Shown: piece by piece, positions 1-5,110 of the stretch | How positions within the stretch are numbered: the first letter of the stretch is position 1 | Layout: each line of letters starts with the position of its first letter | Origin: JBGYPP01 sp041838515 | GTDB lineage: Bacteria; Bacillota; Clostridia; Lachnospirales; Lachnospiraceae | Reading direction: 5' to 3' | NCBI GenBank assembly: GCA_041838515.1 | Contig: JBGYPP010000034.1 | Coordinates: 1 to 5,110, forward strand | DNA length: 5,110 nucleotides | The notes under the pieces: generated by a model | What the model was told of the DNA's origin: nothing | Database searches by the model: none | What the model saw: only the letters and a program-made list of their open reading frames with translations | Made by a program: the position numbers and the translations under genes

Positions 1-222
1 AAAAATATTATCCTTGGATGCCTTATCCTTGGATGCCTTATCCTTGGATGCCTTATCCTTGGATGCCTTATCCTTGGATGCCTTATCCTTGGATGCCTTA
101 TCCTTGGATGCCTTATCCTTGAATGTTTTTTTGGATATTTCATCCTTGTTTTTTTCTTCCAAAAAGCTTTCATCCCTGGAGGTGTTATCTTTGTTAATGA
201 GATAATATTTTTTGAACTCCAT
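1..222 (-). CDS. Partial hypothetical protein with KDKAS pentapeptide repeats
   Basis: An open minus-strand frame starts at ATG 220-222 and runs off the left edge, giving 74 codons with no stop. The visible protein begins MEFKKYYLINKD, continues with a charged S/E/K/D/N-rich stretch, then seven perfect KDKAS pentapeptides (about residues 35-69), then KDNIF at the edge. It is very hydrophilic, has no signal peptide or membrane segment, and resembles no domain I recognise. The 15-bp DNA period is a multiple of three, so copy-number change would keep the frame. Of the five frames open through the array, this one is favoured because the flanking unique sequence is also open and of the same polar composition. 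Against it: there is no convincing ribosome binding site before the ATG, and the DNA is AT-rich (about 30% GC over 121-300). The frame also stays open upstream beyond a single TGA at 226-228, so this may be the tail part of a broken longer gene. Function unknown. Confidence 0.45.
   Translation of the reverse strand, partial: MEFKKYYLINKDNTSRDESFLEEKNKDEISKKTFKDKASKDKASKDKASKDKASKDKASKDKASKDKASKDNIF
11..125. repeat. 15-bp tandem repeat, seven perfect copies plus one degenerate
   Basis: The unit TCCTTGGATGCCTTA is repeated without a mismatch at 11-25, 26-40, 41-55, 56-70, 71-85, 86-100 and 101-115. An eighth copy starts at 116 (TCCTTGAATG) and decays after about ten bases. On the minus strand each unit encodes one KDKAS pentapeptide in the partial gene covering this stretch. 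Perfect identity between copies suggests recent expansion or homogenisation by slippage or unequal recombination, so copy number is likely to vary between strains. The unit contains TTATCC, which recalls part of a DnaA box, but the match fails in the second half (TTATCCTTG). Confidence 0.97.
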
Positions 223-251
223 ATCTCAGAGGACTTTCTTATTGGTTTCTT

Positions 252-389
252 CTAAGAGATAATTTTGTTCTTCAGTTTTAAATTCTCCGAAAGATTTTCC
301 AGTTTCTTTCTCAGAAATCTCACCTGAATCTTTTCTTCATACATCCAAACCCAAAACCCCGCCGCCTCCAGCCGTTCCACCCTCTCCAT
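252..389 (-). CDS. Possible 45-residue small ORF, uncertain
   Basis: A short minus-strand ORF runs from ATG 387-389 to TAG 252-254. The product begins MERVERLEAAGFWVWMYEEK and continues with a basic, leucine-spaced segment (FLRKKLENLSENLKLKNKI) that could form an amphipathic helix. It has no signal peptide and no domain I recognise. The first 15 codons lie in GC-rich DNA and the rest in AT-rich DNA, an abrupt change inside one ORF. No good ribosome binding site precedes the ATG; the nearest purine-rich stretch, AAGAGG, is more than ten bases away. It ends 29 bases before the start of the KDKAS gene on the same strand. It could be a real small protein, or the front end of a longer gene now split by a frameshift, because an adjacent frame is also open from about 336 down to 229. 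Chance is a serious alternative at this length. Confidence 0.22.
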   Translation of the reverse strand: MERVERLEAAGFWVWMYEEKIQVRFLRKKLENLSENLKLKNKIIS

Positions 390-450
390 ACTCTGACAAA
401 GGCCTCTTCAGACACATGCACGCTTTATCCCAATTTTTCTAACGCCAAAT

Positions 451-476
451 AAGCATAGCTTTTCACGGCTATGCTT
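451..476 (-). terminator. 9-bp perfect stem-loop, possible terminator
   Basis: AAGCATAGC (451-459) and GCTATGCTT (468-476) are perfectly complementary around an 8-base loop. Read on the minus strand, the GCATAGC/GCTATGC stem is followed by TTATTT, a modest U-tract. On the plus strand the following bases are TTGAATAT, which is weaker. It could therefore end minus-strand transcripts coming from the regulator, whose stop codon lies about 380 bases away. The stem is not very GC-rich and the U-tract is interrupted, so a structured RNA element or a binding site remains possible. Confidence 0.4.
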
Positions 477-504
477 GAATATAAATGGAACCTTGTACCG
501 GATC

Positions 505-577
505 TGCCTGGACCAGGTGACACTTGCCTGGATATTCCAGTCCTGAATCTATCCGGACTGGATGTGTTTTGCCTGGA
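505..577. repeat. Two adjacent dyads within three TGCCTGGA copies
   Basis: TGCCTGGA occurs at 505-512, 525-532 and 570-577. CCAGGTGA (513-520) can pair with TTGCCTGG (524-531) through eight base pairs, two of them wobbles, with a 3-base loop. CCTGGACCAGG (507-517) is also a palindrome about a central A, giving an alternative pairing. TCCAGTCC (536-543) pairs perfectly with GGACTGGA (555-562) around an 11-base loop. Nothing ties these to a known RNA family. They may be remnants of a dispersed repeat or a structured untranslated region. Confidence 0.5.
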
Positions 578-853
578 AATGCCTTGCCGTAACTGTGCCT
601 TGTCTGCACAGGGCCGTGCTTTACCCAGAGCAGCCCTTCCATAGTCCTTGCGCCCGCCTTGACCGGCAGGCAGCTATCCATGGCCCAATCCTGACCTGCC
701 ACTCTTACAGGCTTGCACATACCCTCTGCAGCCTTGCCTATCTCTGCACAATCCTAACTTGGCCCTGTCTTTGCCCTATCCCCCGGCCAGGCCTTGTCCT
801 GCCCCAGCACCATCCATATTCCGGCCCCGGCATCTCCCTCCAGCCCCGCCGCC

Positions 854-1291
854 TCAGGTGCCTCGCGGGGAACCTCCCGGTTTTGACGCCCTGCCGGGCA
901 GAGGTTTTTCCTCCATGCCGGGCCTGGAAAGATATACGGCCTCCTCGGAGGCATTGCGCCTTTGCAGCAGATCCATAAACTCCAGCATGCTGCCCCGGCT
1001 CCTCTCATTAAAGCCCGCCATGGATTGTATACAATCCCCTATGCTGATCTCTCCGAGAAAGGGCGTATCCAGATAAGCTATGGGTACCCTTTGCTTGGTC
1101 CTACCCAACAAAAAATCCACAGACACATCAAACAAATCTGCTACCCGCACCAGCGTAGACAAATCCGGCTGATGCACTTCATTCTCATAATTGGACACCG
1201 TAGAGGAGGACAGACACAAATATTGGGCCAATTCTTTTTGGCTGATTTTCTTCTCTGTGCGCAATCTAACCAGAAGCGTTCCAAATCCCAA
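854..1291 (-). CDS. XRE-family helix-turn-helix transcriptional regulator
   Basis: This is a cytoplasmic DNA-binding regulator of the Cro/C1 (XRE) type. Numbering from an ATG at 1295-1297 two codons upstream, the helix-turn-helix spans about residues 8-62. QKELAQYLCL is the second helix, SSSTVSNYENEV the recognition helix with the family's S-x-Y-E signature, and LVRVADLFDVSVDFLLGR the typical closing helices. After it come a linker (residues 67-98), a short probable helix (SMLEFMDLLQRR, about 103-114) of the sort ending many clostridial short regulators, and a Gly/Pro/Arg-rich tail to the TGA at 854-856. The tail looks unstructured and may be an extension past the original end. I prefer TTG at 1289-1291 as start because AAAGGAG (1299-1305) lies 7 bases before it and only 1 base before the ATG; the resulting MGFGTLLVRLR is the usual family beginning. 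It is divergent from the pyruvate:ferredoxin oxidoreductase gene and may autoregulate, but its target is unknown. Confidence 0.88.
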   Translation of the reverse strand: MGFGTLLVRLRTEKKISQKELAQYLCLSSSTVSNYENEVHQPDLSTLVRVADLFDVSVDFLLGRTKQRVPIAYLDTPFLGEISIGDCIQSMAGFNERSRGSMLEFMDLLQRRNASEEAVYLSRPGMEEKPLPGRASKPGGSPRGT

Positions 1292-1298
1292 TGCCATA

Positions 1299-1305
1299 CT
1301 CCTTT
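1299..1305 (-). promoter_or_regulatory. Ribosome binding site that decides the regulator start
   Basis: On the minus strand AAAGGAG is followed by T and then ATG (1295-1297), a spacing too short for normal initiation. Two codons later lies TTG (1289-1291), at a spacing of 7 bases, which is optimal. The site thus favours a TTG start. A TATAAT at 1307-1312 directly abuts it; if that were the promoter, the transcript would begin inside this site and be almost leaderless, so it is probably coincidental. Confidence 0.65.
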
Positions 1306-1359
1306 CATTATACCTAGACCGCTAACAGATACGGATATTATTGTAAAAGATTTTTCAAA

Positions 1360-1365
1360 ATTATA
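1360..1365 (-). promoter_or_regulatory. Candidate -10 element for the regulator gene
   Basis: A perfect TATAAT lies on the minus strand about 69 bases before the preferred TTG start, predicting a leader of roughly 60 bases. No good -35 is present at 16-18 bases upstream (ATAGCA or TAGCAA at best), and in DNA this AT-rich such hexamers arise by chance. One arm of the inverted repeat at 1373-1430 falls in the spacer, which would suit autorepression. The other TATAAT, at 1307-1312, is too close to the ribosome binding site. Confidence 0.3.
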
Positions 1366-1372
1366 AAGGGGG

Positions 1373-1430
1373 TTTTAGAAATTGCTATTTCAAAAAGGGT
1401 AATATAGAAAAATATTTTACTTTTCTAAAA
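1373..1430. repeat. Separated 9-bp inverted repeat, candidate operator
   Basis: TTTTAGAAA (1373-1381) and TTTCTAAAA (1422-1430) are perfect inverted copies separated by 40 bases. The palindrome AAAATATTTT (1409-1418) lies between them. Two half-sites about 49 bases apart, some five helical turns, could be bound by a looping or cooperative repressor, and the first arm overlaps the spacer of the candidate regulator promoter. The AT-richness makes chance matches more likely than usual. Confidence 0.35.
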
Positions 1431-1481
1431 TTCTCACTCCTATTATCCAGATTATCCCAAAAATAGCCGCCAAAAAAACAG

Positions 1482-1510
1482 CCTACATTTTTTGTAGAAT
1501 ACCATATAAT
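1482..1510 (+). promoter_or_regulatory. Candidate promoter for the oxidoreductase gene
   Basis: A perfect TATAAT at 1505-1510 is preceded, after a 17-base spacer, by CCTACA (1482-1487), which matches TTGACA only in its last three bases. Transcription would start near 1517, leaving an untranslated leader of about 240 bases. The dyad CTACA/TGTAG (1483-1497) overlaps the -35 and spacer and could be a regulator site. The weak -35 suggests either dependence on an activator or a chance hexamer. Confidence 0.35.
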
Positions 1511-1749
1511 ACAAATACTCCACAAGATGAGCGACAGCCCCGCATAGCGCAGATTTCCAAAAAAATCGCCCGCCTACCCCGGTTAAGTTCCCCAGAAAGT
1601 ACACACTTTTCCACAAAAGCAACTAGCAAATCCCCGAAGAATATGGTATTTTTATAGAAGAATTTCCCTTTTTGAGGAAAAGAGGCGGCCTAGACTTTCA
1701 CAACGCTGCCGCACCATATTCTTTACACACGCCCTCCGGGGCAGAAAGC

Positions 1750-1754
1750 GAGGA
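1750..1754 (+). promoter_or_regulatory. Ribosome binding site of the oxidoreductase gene
   Basis: GAGGA ends 3 bases before ATG 1758 (GAGG ends 4 before it), a slightly short but workable spacing. A small GCCC/GGGC stem with a 4-base loop (1731-1742) ends 7 bases upstream of it. The site supports the first ATG over the in-frame ATG at codon 8. Confidence 0.65.
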
Positions 1755-1757
1755 AAA

Positions 1758-4700
1758 ATGGCAAGAATCCAAAAGACCATGGATGGCAATCAGGCCGCTG
1801 CGCACGTTTCCTATGCCTACAGCGACGTGGCAGCCATCTACCCCATCACCCCCTCCTCCACCATGGCAGAGGTGACGGATGAATGGGCCACGGCCGGCCG
1901 CAAAAATATATTCGGCCAAACCGTCCAAGTGACGGAGATGCAGTCTGAGGCCGGCGCTGCCGGAGCGGTACACGGTTCCCTGGCAGCTGGCGCACTGACC
2001 ACTACATTTACCGCTTCCCAAGGCTTGCTTTTGATGATACCCAACCTTTACAAGGTGGCCGGCGAACTGTTGCCCGGCGTGTTCAACGTGGCCGCTCGCG
2101 CCATTGCCTCCCACGCCTTGTCCATTTTTGGCGACCACTCTGACATCTACGCCTGCCGTCAGACCGGCGTGGCCATGTTAGCCTCCGGCAGCGTGCAGGA
2201 AGTAATGGATCTCACCCCTATCGCCCATATGACGGCGCTCAAGGGCAAGGTGCCTTTTATCAACTTCTTTGACGGCTTCCGCACCTCCCACGAGGTTCAG
2301 AAGATCGAGGCCTGGGATTATGAAGATCTGAAAGATTTGTTGGATATGGAGGCCCTACGCGCTTTCCGTCATAATGCGCTCAACCCCAACCACGCTCGCC
2401 ATATGGGTTCCGCCCAAAATCCCGATGTGTTTTTCCAGGCCCGCGAGGCATGCAACAGCTACTACGATGCCCTGCCTGCTTTGGTTGAGGAGCATATGGC
2501 CAAGGTCAATGCCAAAATTGGCACGAATTACGGCCTGTTCAACTACTACGGCGCGCCAGATGCCGAGCATGTGGTCATCGCCATGGGATCCGTATGCGAG
2601 GCCCTGGAGGAAACCATAGACCACCTCAATGCCGCCGGCCAAAAAACCGGTCTGGTAAAGGTACATCTCTATAGGCCTTTCAGCGCCAAGCATCTGCTGG
2701 CCTGCCTGCCCGTTAGCGCCAAGCAGATTTCCGTATTGGATCGCACCAAGGAGCCGGGCGCAATAGGCGAGCCTTTGTATCTGGATGTGGTGGCCGCACT
2801 CAAAGGCAGCGCCTTTGAGGCCCTGCCCGTATTCTCCGGCCGCTACGGACTCAGCTCCAAAAACACCACGCCGGACCACCTCAACGCCGTTTTCCAAAAC
2901 AAAGACAAGCAGCGTTTCACCATAGGCATAGTGGACGATGTGACCCATCTCTCCCTGCCCGCCTATGCGCCTATACACACCGAGGATCCCGAAACCATAT
3001 GCTGCAAATTCTGGGGTCTGGGCGGCGACGGCACCGTCAGCGCCAACAAGAACTCCATCAAAATAATAGGCGACCACACTCCCAGGTATGTACAGGCCTA
3101 TTTTGATTATGATTCCAAGAAGTCCAGGGGCATCACCGTATCCCACCTGCGCTTCGGCAAAAAGCCCATACGCTCCACTTACCTGGTACACAGGGCGGAT
3201 TTCGTGGCCTGCCACTTCCCCATGTACCTGTACAAATATAACATGGTACAGGATTTGAAAGACGGCGGCACATTCCTGCTCAACTGCTCTTGGAACCCGG
3301 AGGAGATAGAAACCCATCTGCCCGGACAAGTGAAGCGCTACATAGCCACCCACAATATCAAACTTTACACCATAGACGCACTCAAGATCGGCCAGGAAGT
3401 AGGGCTTAACGACAAGGTCAGCACCATACTCCAATCCGCATTCTTCACCTTGGCCAATATCATACCCCAGGAAGAGGCCATAGGGTATATGAGAGCCGCC
3501 GCCGAGGCCAGCTATCGCAAAAAGGGCGACAAGGTGGTGCAGATGAACTTCGACGCCATAGACAAGGGTGCCCAGGGCGTGGTGGAAATCGCCATACCCG
3601 AGAGCTGGAAGGAGGCTCTGGATCAGGACCTGTTCGCAGAGCCTTTGGCGGACTTCCAGGATACCCTGGATTTCGTAGTCAACGTACAGAGGCCCATCAA
3701 TGCCCAAGAGGGTAACAACCTGCCTGTATCCGCCTTTTTGCCTTATGTGGACGGCTCCACACCCTCCGGCACCTCTGCTCACGAGCGCCGCTTTGTAACC
3801 ACCCGCACACCCAGATGGGTGCCGGAGAACTGCATACAGTGTAACCGTTGCGCCTTTGTCTGTCCTCATGCGGTTATCCGCCCTTTCCCCATGACGGAAG
3901 AGCAGAAGAACGAGGCGCCGGAGGGCATGGCCACCATACCTATGCTGGGCTTTGCTGACCACAGCTTTGCCATAGCCGTATCTGAGGCGGACTGCACGGG
4001 CTGCGGATCCTGCGCCAATGTGTGTCCCGGCAAGATGGGCAAAAAGGCTCTGGAAATGACTCCCTTTGACGGAGATGAGAGCCGCCAGGCCTACTTTGAC
4101 TACGGCAAGAGCCTGCCCATTATGGAGGAGGCCGTAGAGAAATTCAAGATTACCACCGTAAAGGGCAGCCAGTTCAGGAAGCCCCTGCTGGAGTTCTCCG
4201 GAGCCTGCGGCGGCTGCGGCGAAACTCCCTATGCCAAGCTGATCACCCAGCTCTTTGGCGAGCGTATGTATATTGCCAATGCCACGGGCTGCTCCTCCAT
4301 TTGGGGCAACTCCTCTCCCTCCACGCCTTACACCCGCAATGACAAGGGTCAAGGCCCCGCCTGGTCCAACTACCTCTTTGAAGACGCGGCGGAGTTTGGC
4401 TATGGTATGCTGCTGGCGCAAAAGGCCCTGCGCAGGCGCCTCTTCGAGCAGGTAGTGGCCATCAAGGAATCCACCCAGGACCAGACGCTGGCCAGCGCGG
4501 CAGAGGCCTGGATGGACACATTCCACCAGGGTGCAGCAAACGGCCCTGCCACAGAGGCTCTGGTGGCCGCTCTGGAGCAGCATACGGACAAGAGCGAGTG
4601 TACGGCTCTGCTGGATGAAAAAGATTACCTGGCCAAAAAATCCCAGTGGATCTTCGGCGGTGACGGCTGGGCCTATGACATAGGCTTCGGCGGTTTGGAT

Positions 4701-5110
4701 CATGTGTTGGCCAGCGGCCAGGACATCAATATCTTCGTATTCGACACGGAGGTATACTCCAATACCGGCGGCCAGTCCTCTAAATCCACGCCCATAGGCT
4801 CCACGGCCAAATTTGCCACCGGCGGCAAGGATGTCAAGAAAAAAGACCTGGCCTCCATCGCCATGAGCTATGGTTATGTCTATGTGGCCCAGATTTCCAT
4901 GGGTGCAGATTACAACCAGACCCTCAAGGCCATAGCCGAGGCAGAGGCCTATGACGGCCCCTCTTTGATCATCGCTTATGCGCCTTGCATCAATCACGGC
5001 ATACGCATGGGCATGGGCGCCTCCCAGACCGTAGAGGCCAAGGCTGTAGAAACCGGATACTGGCATCTGTTCCGCTTCAACCCTGCGCTCAAGGATGAGG
5101 GCAAAAATCC
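1758..5110 (+). CDS. nifJ: Pyruvate:ferredoxin (flavodoxin) oxidoreductase, 3' end cut by window
   Basis: This cytoplasmic single-chain enzyme oxidises pyruvate with CoA to acetyl-CoA and CO2, reducing ferredoxin or flavodoxin; it uses thiamine diphosphate and three [4Fe-4S] clusters. The open frame gives 1117 codons plus two bases with no stop; relatives are about 1170-1200 residues, so only the C-terminal end is missing. Domains in order: pyrimidine-binding domain (about 1-255) with YPITPSS, Thr31, Glu64 and Arg114, which fall at the same numbers as active-site residues of the Desulfovibrio africanus enzyme; transketolase-C-like domain (to about 415) with DRTKE at 328-332; gamma domain (about 415-625) with GGDGTVSANKNSIK; two-cluster ferredoxin domain with Cys692/695/698/702 and Cys746/749/752/756; and the thiamine-diphosphate domain with GDGWAYDIG (Asp969), SNTGGQ (Asn1002) and proximal-cluster Cys817/820/845/1077. 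All key residues are present. MARIQKTMDGN matches the usual family N-terminus and fixes the start. The gene appears complete up to the edge, with no frameshift seen at the motif positions checked. Confidence 0.98.
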   Translation, partial: MARIQKTMDGNQAAAHVSYAYSDVAAIYPITPSSTMAEVTDEWATAGRKNIFGQTVQVTEMQSEAGAAGAVHGSLAAGALTTTFTASQGLLLMIPNLYKVAGELLPGVFNVAARAIASHALSIFGDHSDIYACRQTGVAMLASGSVQEVMDLTPIAHMTALKGKVPFINFFDGFRTSHEVQKIEAWDYEDLKDLLDMEALRAFRHNALNPNHARHMGSAQNPDVFFQAREACNSYYDALPALVEEHMAKVNAKIGTNYGLFNYYGAPDAEHVVIAMGSVCEALEETIDHLNAAGQKTGLVKVHLYRPFSAKHLLACLPVSAKQISVLDRTKEPGAIGEPLYLDVVAALKGSAFEALPVFSGRYGLSSKNTTPDHLNAVFQNKDKQRFTIGIVDDVTHLSLPAYAPIHTEDPETICCKFWGLGGDGTVSANKNSIKIIGDHTPRYVQAYFDYDSKKSRGITVSHLRFGKKPIRSTYLVHRADFVACHFPMYLYKYNMVQDLKDGGTFLLNCSWNPEEIETHLPGQVKRYIATHNIKLYTIDALKIGQEVGLNDKVSTILQSAFFTLANIIPQEEAIGYMRAAAEASYRKKGDKVVQMNFDAIDKGAQGVVEIAIPESWKEALDQDLFAEPLADFQDTLDFVVNVQRPINAQEGNNLPVSAFLPYVDGSTPSGTSAHERRFVTTRTPRWVPENCIQCNRCAFVCPHAVIRPFPMTEEQKNEAPEGMATIPMLGFADHSFAIAVSEADCTGCGSCANVCPGKMGKKALEMTPFDGDESRQAYFDYGKSLPIMEEAVEKFKITTVKGSQFRKPLLEFSGACGGCGETPYAKLITQLFGERMYIANATGCSSIWGNSSPSTPYTRNDKGQGPAWSNYLFEDAAEFGYGMLLAQKALRRRLFEQVVAIKESTQDQTLASAAEAWMDTFHQGAANGPATEALVAALEQHTDKSECTALLDEKDYLAKKSQWIFGGDGWAYDIGFGGLDHVLASGQDINIFVFDTEVYSNTGGQSSKSTPIGSTAKFATGGKDVKKKDLASIAMSYGYVYVAQISMGADYNQTLKAIAEAEAYDGPSLIIAYAPCINHGIRMGMGASQTVEAKAVETGYWHLFRFNPALKDEGKN

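Larger units (their letters stand above)
390..853. other. Gene-free, pyrimidine-rich, hairpin-bearing stretch
   Basis: I find no defensible gene here. Open frames exist on both strands, but their translations are Cys/Pro/Trp-rich, overlap one another and show no family resemblance. The plus strand is strongly pyrimidine-rich: 85 of 120 bases over 721-840 are C or T. Words such as TGCCTGGA, CCTTGCC and GGCCTTG recur, giving a low-complexity, imperfectly repetitive look. The left part carries three stem-loops (451-476, 513-531, 536-562). The purine bias of the minus strand matches the direction of the regulator at 854-1291, so this may be its 3' untranslated region or the remains of coding DNA. 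No tRNA or rRNA is visible. Confidence 0.6.
1292..1757. other. AT-rich divergent intergenic region
   Basis: This is the shared upstream region of the minus-strand regulator and the plus-strand oxidoreductase. GC is about 27% over 1321-1500 (counted) and rises towards the oxidoreductase. It holds -10-like hexamers for both directions, a separated inverted repeat (1373-1430), an AAAATATTTT palindrome (1409-1418) and a CTACA/TGTAG dyad (1483-1497). Nearer the oxidoreductase are small stem-loops CTTTT/AAAAG (1606-1619), TTTCC/GGAAA (1663-1680), GCGGC/GCCGC (1685-1712) and GCCC/GGGC (1731-1742). I see no gene, tRNA or recognisable riboswitch here. Confidence 0.7.

Noticed and set aside
11..125. 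Iteron or DnaA-box array (TTATCC in each unit) marking a replication origin
   Set aside because: The unit reads TTATCCTTG rather than TTATNCACA, there is no adjacent Rep or dnaA gene, and the 15-bp period fits coding repeats better.
11..125. CRISPR array
   Set aside because: The units are contiguous 15-mers with no spacers, so it is a simple tandem repeat.
14..205. Plus-strand ORF with DALSL pentapeptide repeats, TTG start
   Set aside because: All three plus-strand frames are open through the array, so openness is uninformative. The minus-strand KDKAS frame has an ATG and consistent polar flanks, while this one has no ribosome binding site.
469..720. Minus-strand 83-codon ORF downstream of the regulator
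   Set aside because: It has no domain or good ribosome binding site and ends inside the stem-loop at 451-476. Kept only as part of the gene-free stretch description.
562..978. Plus-strand 138-codon ORF
   Set aside because: The product is Cys/Pro/Arg-rich, overlaps the 3' end of the XRE gene antisense, and shows no domain; it reflects the pyrimidine-rich composition.
1663..1680. TTTCC/GGAAA stem as an intrinsic terminator before the oxidoreductase
   Set aside because: The stem is only 5 bp and is followed by AGAGGCGG rather than a U-tract.
1672..1875. Upstream ORF (TTG start) overlapping the oxidoreductase start, as a possible leader peptide
   Set aside because: It runs deep into the oxidoreductase in another frame, has no ribosome binding site, and its tail is a proline-rich shadow translation.
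2355..5066. A 903-codon open frame on the minus strand, the longest closed ORF in the window
   Set aside because: It lies wholly antisense to the oxidoreductase, whose plus-strand frame carries every family motif and cofactor ligand. The minus-strand product is Gly/Ala/Val/Tyr-rich with no recognisable domain; it stays open because of the sense gene's codon use.

Overview
The window comes from an anaerobic bacterium, most likely a Bacillota (Clostridia-like) lineage. This rests on a single-chain pyruvate:ferredoxin oxidoreductase of the clostridial/NifJ type and a short XRE-family regulator of a kind common in that group. The placement is an inference from family resemblance; there is no rRNA or other phylogenetic marker here. 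The large gene is GC-rich (one counted line is 65% GC) but still uses ATA and AGG codons freely, so base composition alone does not identify the host.

Layout, left to right. Positions 1-222 hold the 5' part of a minus-strand gene that leaves the window on the left. Its protein is hydrophilic and contains seven perfect KDKAS pentapeptides, encoded by seven perfect 15-bp tandem repeats (11-115). Upstream of its apparent start the same reading frame stays open except for one TGA, and a 45-codon minus-strand ORF (252-389) lies in another frame, so this corner may be a decayed longer gene. Positions 390-853 contain no gene I can defend. They hold a 9-bp stem-loop at 451-476 (possible terminator), two more dyads at 513-562, three TGCCTGGA copies, and a strongly pyrimidine-rich plus strand. 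Positions 854-1291 (minus) encode an XRE-family helix-turn-helix regulator, probably started from a TTG with an ideal ribosome binding site. Positions 1292-1757 are the divergent intergenic region, very AT-rich near the regulator (about 27% GC over 1321-1500), with -10-like hexamers facing both ways and a separated 9-bp inverted repeat that could be an operator. Positions 1758-5110 (plus) encode pyruvate:ferredoxin oxidoreductase (nifJ/por). It is intact as far as visible and cut by the right edge about 50-60 residues before its usual end.

How the parts may relate: the oxidoreductase is the central enzyme that turns pyruvate and CoA into acetyl-CoA, CO2 and reduced ferredoxin in anaerobic metabolism. 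The regulator is divergently placed and could control itself, the oxidoreductase, or neither; only the arrangement and a candidate dyad suggest a link. The left 850 bases look like accessory or decaying DNA rather than part of that unit. I did not find a demonstrably new system. The most unusual material is the KDKAS repeat gene and the structured, gene-free stretch beside it.
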